A stretch of 57,817 nt of DNA from JALENY01 sp036310185 (GTDB lineage Bacteria; Bacillota; Clostridia; Lachnospirales; Lachnospiraceae): NCBI GenBank assembly GCA_036310185.1, contig JAXJSH010000148.1, forward strand, positions 1-57,817, in the 5' to 3' direction. A model generated the notes under the pieces. That model saw nothing but the letters and a program-made list of their open reading frames with translations. It was not told the origin of the DNA and ran no database searches. A program made the translations under genes and the position numbers. This document shows positions 51,880 through 57,817 of the stretch, one piece after another. The stretch's first letter is position 1; every line of letters begins with the position of its first letter.

Positions 51880-52770
51880 ATGCAGGGAAAAATAATAAAA
51901 GGAATTGCCGGATTCTACTACGTTGATGTGGTAGGATCCGGAATTTATGAGTGTAAAGCAAAAGGAATATTCCGAAAAGAAAAAAAGAAGCCCCTTGTGG
52001 GAGATAATGTGGAGATTACTGTCCTGGACGAGGAGGCCCGGGAGGGTAATCTTGTTCAGATTTTACCCAGAAAAAATGAACTGATACGTCCTGCGGTGGC
52101 CAATGTGGATCAGGCACTGATCATTTTTGCCATGGAAGATCCGAAGCCGAATTACATGCTGCTGGATCGATTTCTGGTTATGATGGAGATGCAGAATGTG
52201 CCGGCGGTCATCTGTATGAATAAAACGGATCTGGGAACGGAAGCGGAGATGGAAGCATTCCGCAGAGCCTATGAAGGTGCCGGCTATCAAGTTTGTTTTA
52301 CCAGTGCCAGACAGGAGGAAGGCCTGGAATCTCTGATGGATCTTTTAAAAGATAAGACCACAGTGGTGGCAGGGCAGTCGGGCGTGGGAAAATCTTCCCT
52401 GATCAATCATGTACAGCAGGATATCAGTATGGAGACCGGAGAAACCAGCAAAAAGCTGGGGCGTGGGCGTCATACGACCCGTCATTCCCAGCTGATTGGA
52501 ATTGACGAAAATACGTATATTATGGACACGCCGGGGTTCAGTTCCCTGGATGTGGACTTTCTGAATATCAAATCGGAAGAAATCAGACAGTGTTTTCCGG
52601 AGTTTCACGAATATGAAGGAAAATGCCGTTTTTTAGGATGCAGCCACACACATGAACCGGGGTGTGCTGTAAAAGAGGCACTGGAAGAGGGACTTTTCAG
52701 TGAACTTCGCTATCAGAACTATACCGGAATGTATGAAGAACAGAAGGAAAGAGAAAAGAGGAGGTATTAA
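51880..52770 (+). CDS. rsgA: Ribosome small-subunit GTPase RsgA
   Basis: 296 residues. Circularly permuted GTPase that checks late 30S assembly. Order of motifs: OB-fold N-terminus, NKTD (G4, ~112), GQSGVGKSSLIN (G1, ~165), DTPGFSSLD (G3), then a zinc-binding tail CRFLGCSHTHEPGC. ATG 51880 lies 3 bp after the prkC stop. Confidence 0.96.
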   Translation: MQGKIIKGIAGFYYVDVVGSGIYECKAKGIFRKEKKKPLVGDNVEITVLDEEAREGNLVQILPRKNELIRPAVANVDQALIIFAMEDPKPNYMLLDRFLVMMEMQNVPAVICMNKTDLGTEAEMEAFRRAYEGAGYQVCFTSARQEEGLESLMDLLKDKTTVVAGQSGVGKSSLINHVQQDISMETGETSKKLGRGRHTTRHSQLIGIDENTYIMDTPGFSSLDVDFLNIKSEEIRQCFPEFHEYEGKCRFLGCSHTHEPGCAVKEALEEGLFSELRYQNYTGMYEEQKEREKRRY

Positions 52771-52773
52771 AAA

Positions 52774-53424
52774 ATGATTGAGTTAGCCCCATCGATTTTA
52801 TCGGCGGATTTTAATATCCTGGGACAACAGATCAAAGAATTGGAGACAGCCGGAGTAAAATGGCTGCATATAGATGTTATGGACGGAGATTTTGTGCCGA
52901 ATATCTCATTTGGGATGCCGGTGATCGCGTCCATCCGGAAAAATTCCGGTATGTTTTTTGACGTACACATGATGGTAACAGAACCGATCCGTTATATTGA
53001 GGATGTGGCAAATGCAGGTGCGGACATGATTACCGTTCATCTGGAAGCCTGCGAAGACTGTGATGCCACCCTGGAAAAAATCCGAAACTGCGGATGCAAA
53101 GCGGGCATCAGCATCAAGCCGAATACTTCCGTAGGCGAGCTTGAGCCATTTCTTGATATGGTGGACATGGTTCTGGTGATGACCGTTCATCCGGGTATGG
53201 GCGGACAGTCCTATATAGAAGCATCCACAGAGCGTATTCGACAGGTAAAGGATATGATTGAAGAACGCGATCTGGACATTGATCTTCAGGTGGATGGCGG
53301 TATCAATGAAGCTACAGAAGAGCTTGTAATAGAAGCCGGTGCAAACATTCTGGTTGAGGGCTCAGCGATTTTTCGTGGAAATCTGATCGAAAACGTGAAA
53401 AATTTTCAGAACAGGGTAAACTGA
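52774..53424 (+). CDS. rpe: Ribulose-phosphate 3-epimerase
   Basis: 216 residues, the usual length. Pentose phosphate step between ribulose-5-P and xylulose-5-P. TIM-barrel signatures: LAPSILSADF, HIDVMDGDFVPNISFG, DVHMMVTEP, MTVHPGMGGQSY, QVDGGI and VEGSAIF. AGGAGG before ATG 52774. Confidence 0.96.
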   Translation: MIELAPSILSADFNILGQQIKELETAGVKWLHIDVMDGDFVPNISFGMPVIASIRKNSGMFFDVHMMVTEPIRYIEDVANAGADMITVHLEACEDCDATLEKIRNCGCKAGISIKPNTSVGELEPFLDMVDMVLVMTVHPGMGGQSYIEASTERIRQVKDMIEERDLDIDLQVDGGINEATEELVIEAGANILVEGSAIFRGNLIENVKNFQNRVN

Positions 53425-53518
53425 GATCTGAAAATATGCTGTCGTAAGTGATGGAAGACAGAATGGAATCAGCTCATTCTATGAAGCCGAAAGGATTTGA
53501 CAGAAAGAAGGTATACAG

Positions 53519-54166
53519 ATGGTAACAATAATCATTACCGGAGGAACACTGAATGAAGAATTTGCCTGTCAGTTTCTGAAGGAACATCCCTGGGATGCAC
53601 TGATAGCGGCAGATCGTGGATTAAAGTTCTGCTATGAACAAAAGATACAGCCGGATTATATCATAGGTGATTATGACAGCATTGAACGGGAAATCGTTAC
53701 ATATTACCGTGAACAGAGTCATGCGGAGGTGGAAACCTATCACGCCGAAAAGGATGCCACGGATACTCAGATTGCGCTGGAAAAGGCATTGTATCTGGAA
53801 AGCGATACAATCTATATCCTCGGTGCGCTCGGCGGACGAATGGATCATGGGCTGGCGAATATACAGCTTCTGAATCTGGCTCTGGAAGAAGGGGCCGAGG
53901 CTTATCTGGCAGATGAACATAACATGATTCGTCTCATTGATCGGCCGGAGACCATAAGGAAAGAAAAACAGATGGGGAAATATGTATCTTTTCTGCCTTT
54001 TACTGACCGGGTAGACGGAGTTACGCTGCAGGGATTCAAATATCCGCTGAATGACTATACTATGGTAAAAGGAAGCAGCATCGGAGTCAGCAATGAGATT
54101 GAGCAGGAAGAGGCCAGCGTCACCTTTGACAGCGGTGTGCTGCTGATGATCCAGTCCAGAGACTGA
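53519..54166 (+). CDS. thiN: Thiamine pyrophosphokinase
   Basis: 215 residues. Makes thiamine diphosphate from thiamine and ATP. Family signatures: AADRGLKFCYE, DYIIGDYDS, HAEKDATDTQIALEKAL, LGALGGRMDHGLANI; C-terminal thiamine-binding beta domain with GVTLQGFKYPL and GSSIGVSN. AGAAAGAAGG before ATG 53519. Usual last gene of this Firmicutes cluster; the 95-bp gap from rpe holds nothing obvious. Confidence 0.95.
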   Translation: MVTIIITGGTLNEEFACQFLKEHPWDALIAADRGLKFCYEQKIQPDYIIGDYDSIEREIVTYYREQSHAEVETYHAEKDATDTQIALEKALYLESDTIYILGALGGRMDHGLANIQLLNLALEEGAEAYLADEHNMIRLIDRPETIRKEKQMGKYVSFLPFTDRVDGVTLQGFKYPLNDYTMVKGSSIGVSNEIEQEEASVTFDSGVLLMIQSRD

Positions 54167-54201
54167 ATGAAGGGGTAAAACACGATAATTGTTATCCGAT
54201 A

Positions 54202-54226
54202 AACCGGAAAGCAGACTTTTCCGGTT
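54202..54226. other. Hairpin between thiN and ychF
   Basis: A 9-bp perfect stem (54202-54210 with 54218-54226), no T tract. It could be a weak terminator or mRNA-processing structure. Confidence 0.4.
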
Positions 54227-54266
54227 CTGAACAGTTATAAAATACAAAGATGAAAGAGGAAAAAAG

Positions 54267-55364
54267 ATGAAATTAGGTATCGTAGGTTTGCCGAATGTGG
54301 GCAAAAGTACATTGTTTAATTCTTTGACAAAGGCAGGTGCGGAATCCGCAAACTATCCGTTCTGTACTATTGATCCGAACGTGGGTATCGTACCGGTTCC
54401 GGATGCACGTCTGAAACTTTTGGGGGATTTTTACAAATCAAAAAAAGTGACACCGGCTGTTATCGAATTTGTGGATATTGCAGGTCTGGTAAAAGGAGCG
54501 TCCAAGGGAGAGGGCCTTGGAAATCAGTTCCTGGCAAACATCCGTGAGGTAGATGCCATTGTTCATGTGGTGCGCTGCTTTGAAGATGATAACGTAATTC
54601 ATGTGGACGGAAGTGTGGATCCGCTCCGTGATATTGAGACCATTGATTACGAACTCATTTTCTCTGATATCGAAATTCTGGAGAGAAGAATCGCAAAAAC
54701 CACAAAGATGGCAAAAAATGATAAAAAAGCAGCCAAAGAGCTGGAGTTTTTACAGAAAATAAAGGCACATCTGGAAGAGGGCAAACCGGCCAAGACCATG
54801 GAAATCGATGCAGATGATGAAACTCTTTGGATGAATGAGTACAACCTTCTGACCTGGAAACCGGTTATCTTTGCAGCAAATGTGGGGGAAGATGAACTGG
54901 AGGATGATGCGGCTTCCAATGAACATGTACAGCGCGTAAAAGAATTTGCAAAAGAGCAGGGCAGCGAGGTATTCGTAATCTGTGCCCAGATCGAGCAGGA
55001 GATTGCGGAACTGGACGATGATGAGAAAAAAGAATTTCTGGAGGATCTGGGACTGACAGAATCCGGTCTGGAAAAACTGATCGCAGCAAGCTACCGTATT
55101 CTTGGACTGCAGAGCTTTTTGACATCCGGTGAAGATGAGACAAGAGCATGGACCATTCCGATCGGATGCAAGGCACCGCAGGCGGCAGGAAAAATCCACT
55201 CTGATTTTGAGCGCGGCTTTATCAAGGCGGAAGTGGTGAATTACCAGGATCTTCTGGACTGCGGTTCTTATGCGGGCGCAAGAGAAAAAGGTCTTGTTCG
55301 TATGGAAGGCAAGGAGTATGTGGTTCGTGACGGCGATGTCATCCTTTTCCGTTTTAATGTATAA
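54267..55364 (+). CDS. ychF: Ribosome-binding ATPase YchF (Obg family)
   Basis: 365 residues. An Obg-type P-loop protein that hydrolyses ATP and binds ribosomes, involved in translation control under oxidative stress. GLPNVGKSTLFN (G1, ~7), FVDIAGLVKGASKGEGLG (G3), altered G4 region (ANVGEDE) that allows ATP, a coiled-coil insert, and the C-terminal TGS domain (GAREKGLVRMEGKEYVVRDGD). Full length. Start preceded by GAAAGAGG. Confidence 0.96.
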   Translation: MKLGIVGLPNVGKSTLFNSLTKAGAESANYPFCTIDPNVGIVPVPDARLKLLGDFYKSKKVTPAVIEFVDIAGLVKGASKGEGLGNQFLANIREVDAIVHVVRCFEDDNVIHVDGSVDPLRDIETIDYELIFSDIEILERRIAKTTKMAKNDKKAAKELEFLQKIKAHLEEGKPAKTMEIDADDETLWMNEYNLLTWKPVIFAANVGEDELEDDAASNEHVQRVKEFAKEQGSEVFVICAQIEQEIAELDDDEKKEFLEDLGLTESGLEKLIAASYRILGLQSFLTSGEDETRAWTIPIGCKAPQAAGKIHSDFERGFIKAEVVNYQDLLDCGSYAGAREKGLVRMEGKEYVVRDGDVILFRFNV

Positions 55365-55427
55365 AACAGGGAAGAAACGATTATGATAGTAAGGTAACCG
55401 TTTACAAAAGAATAAAGAGGGAATACC

Positions 55428-55586
55428 ATGGAGAGTATTAGTTTACTGAGAGCAGAGATTGAAGAAAAGAGAAATGAACTGAATCAGGCGATTGCGGAGG
55501 GGCAGTCATCGGAAAATGTTTATAAACACAGTGTGGCTCTGGACACTCTGATTGAACGTTATCTAGATGTGGTAGAGCAGGAATAA
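55428..55586 (+). CDS. Spo0E-like aspartyl-phosphate phosphatase microprotein
   Basis: 52 residues, ATG 55428 to TAA 55584-55586, after AGAGGG. Predicted two-helix hairpin: helix 1 IEEKRNELNQAI, helix 2 HSVALDTLIERYL. The SVALD segment fits the SxxxD signature (SQELD) of Spo0E-family phosphatases, which remove phosphate from Spo0A~P and delay sporulation. Length fits the family. It lies 63 bp after ychF, probably in the same transcript, and ends at a strong terminator. Target could be Spo0A or another response regulator. Confidence 0.78.
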   Translation: MESISLLRAEIEEKRNELNQAIAEGQSSENVYKHSVALDTLIERYLDVVEQE

Positions 55587-55606
55587 TGGAATACAAAATG
55601 CAACAG

Positions 55607-55645
55607 GAGCAGAAAAACAATTGTTTTTCTGCTCTCTTTTTTTCT
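55607..55645 (+). terminator. Strong intrinsic terminator before mraZ
   Basis: A perfect 28-bp palindrome, 55607-55634, whose central bases form the loop, followed by a T-rich run. Ends the ychF unit and insulates the dcw cluster. Confidence 0.93.
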
Positions 55646-55653
55646 AAAAATCC

Positions 55654-55682
55654 TTGCAATTGGAGTGAAAAAAGGGTACTAT
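55654..55682 (+). promoter_or_regulatory. Promoter of the dcw cluster
   Basis: TTGCAA (55654-55659), 17-bp spacer, TACTAT (55677-55682). Start is predicted at ~55689, at the edge of the GTGG array. Confidence 0.65.
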
Positions 55683-55690
55683 AGTTGTAC

Positions 55691-55768
55691 AAGTGGTGAG
55701 AAGTGGTATGTTGTGGTTCGAAGTGGGGTAAAAAGTGGCGCCCCGTGGAAGAATTGCAAAAAGTGGTT
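55691..55768 (+). promoter_or_regulatory. MraZ-box array (phased AAGTGG repeats)
   Basis: GTGG occurs at 55693, 55703, 55713, 55723, 55735, 55745 and 55763, mostly within AAGTGG. Spacings are 10, 10, 10, 12, 10 and 18. MraZ binds arrays of 10-bp-spaced short repeats of TGGG or AAAGTGK type before mraZ, usually three to four. The last box also forms a hairpin, GTGGTTT with AAACCAC (55763-55780). Likely autorepression site of mraZ. Confidence 0.75.
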
Positions 55769-55807
55769 TGGGGAAACCACGGAAGTTACTAAAGGGGATT
55801 AACGCGT

Positions 55808-56239
55808 ATGTTCATGGGAGAACACAGTCATACAATTGATGCAAAAGGCCGACTGATCATACCGGCCAAATTCCGTGAAGAACTGGGTGAGAAATTTGTG
55901 ATCACGCAGGGCATGGATCATTGTCTGACCATCTACCCAATGGCAGAATGGGAAAAATTCCTGGAACAGTTAAGCCAGCTTCCACTTGCGAATAAAGAGA
56001 CCAGAATCTTTAGACGTTTTTTCACTGCCAAGGCAGATACATGCGAACTGGATAAGCAGGGGAGAATTCTCGTACCGGCAGGTCTGAGAGAATATGCGGG
56101 TCTGGAGAAGGATGTAGTCTTAACTGGCAACATCAGTAACATTGAAGTTTGGAGCAAAGACAGATGGGATGACATCGGCGCTTACGATGATATGGACTCT
56201 ATCGCAGAAAAAATGCAGGAGATGGGTATCACGATTTAA
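55808..56239 (+). CDS. mraZ: Transcriptional regulator / division protein MraZ
   Basis: 143 residues. AbrB-fold DNA-binding protein with two DxxxR motifs, DAKGRLIIPAKFR (~11) and DKQGRILVPAGLR (~84), the usual tandem SpoVT-AbrB-like halves. Forms a ring that binds repeats before its own gene and controls the dcw cluster. AAAGGGG before ATG 55808. The box array directly upstream suits autoregulation. Confidence 0.95.
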   Translation: MFMGEHSHTIDAKGRLIIPAKFREELGEKFVITQGMDHCLTIYPMAEWEKFLEQLSQLPLANKETRIFRRFFTAKADTCELDKQGRILVPAGLREYAGLEKDVVLTGNISNIEVWSKDRWDDIGAYDDMDSIAEKMQEMGITI

Positions 56240-56292
56240 CAAAAACGAACTTTTTTGCTTTTGTTGCGTCAATGATTCTTATGGAGAACAGA

Positions 56293-57240
56293 ATGGAATT
56301 TGTACACAAGTCAGTTTTACTTGAAGAAACGATCGGAAATCTAGAGATTAAACCGGATGGCATCTATGTGGATGGCACTCTGGGCGGCGGCGGACATGCT
56401 TATGAAGTATGCAAAAGATTATCAGCCACGGGGAAGTTTATCGGTATCGACCAGGATGACGCGGCCATACAGGCAGCTGGGGAGCGCCTGGCAGTGTTCG
56501 GAGATAAGGTTACGATTGTGAGAAGCAATTACTGTAACATGGTCGAGATTCTGAAGGAAAAAGGGATTACAGGAGTTGACGGTATCGTATTGGATCTGGG
56601 AGTATCCTCCTACCAGTTAGACACGGCGGAGCGGGGATTTACTTACCGGGATGAAGATGCGCCCCTCGATATGAGGATGGATCGCAGACAGAGCCTGACG
56701 GCAGGCGATATCGTGAACGGATACAGTGAAAAAGATCTTTACCGGATCATTCGGGATTACGGTGAAGAAAAATTTGCAAAAAACATTGCAAAACACATTG
56801 TTCTGGCAAGGGAAGAGGCTCCAATTACCACGACTGGGGAGTTGACAGAGGTGATCAAGCGTGCGATTCCCATGAAGGCCAGGGCCACGGGCGGACATCC
56901 GGCAAAACGTACTTTTCAGGCCATTCGTATTGAACTGAATCATGAGCTGGAGGTACTGAGAGATTCATTGGACGGAATGATCGAATTTTTAAATGACGGC
57001 GGAAGAATCTGCATCATCACATTCCATTCACTGGAGGATCGCATTGTAAAGACAATTTTCAAAAAAAATGAAGATCCATGCACATGTCCGAAAAATTTCC
57101 CGGTCTGTGTCTGCGGTAATGTATCTAAGGGGAAGGTCATTACCAGAAAACCGATTTTGCCGGGAGAACAGGAATTAGAGGAAAATAAACGTTCCAAGAG
57201 CGCAAAACTGCGGGTCTTTGAACGTAAAATCAGCAATTAA
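56293..57240 (+). CDS. rsmH: 16S rRNA m4C1402 methyltransferase RsmH
   Basis: 315 residues from ATG 56293, preceded by GGAGAA; upstream in-frame ATGs at 56272 and 56281 lack a site, and the family begins close to MEFxHxSVLL. SAM site YVDGTLGGGGHAYEVCK (~25), then DLGVSSYQLDTAERGFTYR, RTFQAIRIELNHEL and the C-terminal FHSLEDRIVK with a CTCPKNFPVCVCG segment. Second gene of the dcw cluster. Confidence 0.96.
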   Translation: MEFVHKSVLLEETIGNLEIKPDGIYVDGTLGGGGHAYEVCKRLSATGKFIGIDQDDAAIQAAGERLAVFGDKVTIVRSNYCNMVEILKEKGITGVDGIVLDLGVSSYQLDTAERGFTYRDEDAPLDMRMDRRQSLTAGDIVNGYSEKDLYRIIRDYGEEKFAKNIAKHIVLAREEAPITTTGELTEVIKRAIPMKARATGGHPAKRTFQAIRIELNHELEVLRDSLDGMIEFLNDGGRICIITFHSLEDRIVKTIFKKNEDPCTCPKNFPVCVCGNVSKGKVITRKPILPGEQELEENKRSKSAKLRVFERKISN

Positions 57241-57264
57241 TCAGCAACTGAATGTAGGAGAAAT

Positions 57265-57771
57265 ATGATGGGAACATCCAGAAGGGTAAATTCAAGATCG
57301 GATTATTATAGAACACATACTTATATTGACGGCAATACAGTCCGAAAAACAACCGTAGCTGTACCGCAGCATGAGGCTGATGTACAGGAAAGACTGAAGC
57401 AGCGCCGTACCAGCCGTGAAATCAGCAGAAACAGAAAAAAAGCACTCCAGATGAGCAAGAGCTATGTATTGTTCCTTGCCCTTGTTTCTGTTGCCGCTCT
57501 TTTTATGTGTGTCCGTTTTATTCAGTTGCGTTCAACCGTAACTTCGCAGCTCAAAGAACTGGCCAGTATGGAGTCTGAACTGAATCAGTTGACAGCAGAG
57601 AATGATGCGTTGTATAATCAGACCGTTAACGATGTGGATCTGGAGCACATCAAAGATGTAGCTATGAATCAGTTGGGCATGAATTATGCCACAGAAGACC
57701 AGATCATCTGGTACAGCAATAACGCAACGAACAGTTATGTGCGTCAGTATCAGGATGTGACGGTTGAATAA
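57265..57771 (+). CDS. ftsL: FtsL/DivIC-like division protein
   Basis: 168 residues; ATG 57265 and ATG 57268 both follow AGGAG, the second with the better 7-nt spacing. A basic cytosolic region (~1-68), one membrane helix (~70-92, LFLALVSVAALFMCV), then a coiled coil (TSQLKELASMESELNQL) and a DVAMNQLGMNY end, the topology of bitopic FtsL. Acts in the divisome with FtsB/DivIC and FtsQ/DivIB. Sequence is weakly conserved; position after rsmH supports the call. Confidence 0.85.
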   Translation: MMGTSRRVNSRSDYYRTHTYIDGNTVRKTTVAVPQHEADVQERLKQRRTSREISRNRKKALQMSKSYVLFLALVSVAALFMCVRFIQLRSTVTSQLKELASMESELNQLTAENDALYNQTVNDVDLEHIKDVAMNQLGMNYATEDQIIWYSNNATNSYVRQYQDVTVE

Positions 57772-57783
57772 CAGGTGGGTTTT

Positions 57784-57817
57784 GTGAGCCGAAAGAATAA
57801 TAGAAAAATAAACAGTA
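57784..57817 (+). CDS. Start of next dcw gene, probably a penicillin-binding protein (partial)
   Basis: GTG at 57784 after AGGTGGG opens a frame that runs to the window end and encodes a basic N-terminus (SRKNNRKIN). The gene after ftsL is normally ftsI or spoVD. Only 11 codons are visible, so this rests on gene order and the ribosome site. Confidence 0.45.
   Translation, partial: MSRKNNRKINS

Noticed and set aside
55691..55768. CRISPR-like array before mraZ
   Set aside because: Repeat unit is only ~10 bp with no spacers; location and sequence fit MraZ boxes.

Overview
The window looks like a chromosomal segment of a Gram-positive, spore-forming-lineage Clostridia, most likely a Lachnospiraceae member (Blautia/Ruminococcus/Dorea-like). 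Reasons: Shine-Dalgarno-driven genes mostly on one strand, SLH-domain surface proteins, a Spo0E-like small protein, a meso-DAP-type MurE (DNPR motif), a PASTA kinase with its PP2C phosphatase, an archaeal-type IMP cyclohydrolase paired with a stand-alone AICAR transformylase behind a ZTP riboswitch, and the usual Firmicutes gene orders (priA-def-fmt-rsmB-rlmN-stp-prkC-rsgA-rpe-thiN; mraZ-rsmH-ftsL). The genus is an inference; nothing in the window names it.

Layout. 1-6442: five consecutive genes whose products all end in three SLH repeats (one cut by the window edge, one with a Big2 domain, one with a transglutaminase-like domain, two with CAP domains). 6539-24217: a cell-surface rhamnose polysaccharide cluster on the + strand: rfbA, an SDR, rfbC, two tandem RgpF-family proteins, a coiled-coil microprotein, a two-GT2-domain glycosyltransferase, rfbD, a GT-C-like membrane protein, another two-domain GT2, a WbbL-like GT2, an undecaprenyl-phosphate sugar-1-phosphate transferase, an LCP ligase and an RfbN-like GT2. 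24305-28922: HtrA protease, a divergent ClpX, a zinc-ribbon/helical-repeat protein and an LspA-like protein. 29048-31342: ZTP riboswitch, purO, purH. 31637-33432: acyltransferase-like membrane protein, YmaF-like His-rich protein (-), tRNA-Leu(CAG) (-). 33500-39660: carAB-uppP-arcC. 39744-40202: DUF1307-like lipoprotein (-). 40542-55586: murE, priA, def, fmt, zinc peptidase, rsmB, rlmN, stp, prkC, rsgA, rpe, thiN, ychF and a Spo0E-like microprotein. 55654-57817: start of the dcw cluster (mraZ, rsmH, ftsL, start of probably a PBP gene).

How it fits together: most of the window serves the cell envelope. dTDP-rhamnose made by RfbA/C/D (RmlB is not here) feeds the RgpF-type and GT2 transferases; the phosphoglycosyltransferase starts the chain on undecaprenyl phosphate, UppP recycles that lipid, and the LCP enzyme would attach the finished polymer to peptidoglycan. 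SLH proteins normally bind such secondary wall polymers, so the neighbouring SLH gene block may supply proteins that dock on it. No flippase, polymerase or ABC exporter is encoded here.

The most interesting signals are the reciprocal motif loss in the two RgpF proteins, a divergent ClpX without the RKH loop motif, a 10-bp-phased MraZ-box array, a three-copy palindromic intergenic repeat, an SLH protein with no visible signal peptide, and a CAP paralogue that has lost its second cavity histidine. No mobile element, CRISPR array or rRNA gene was seen.
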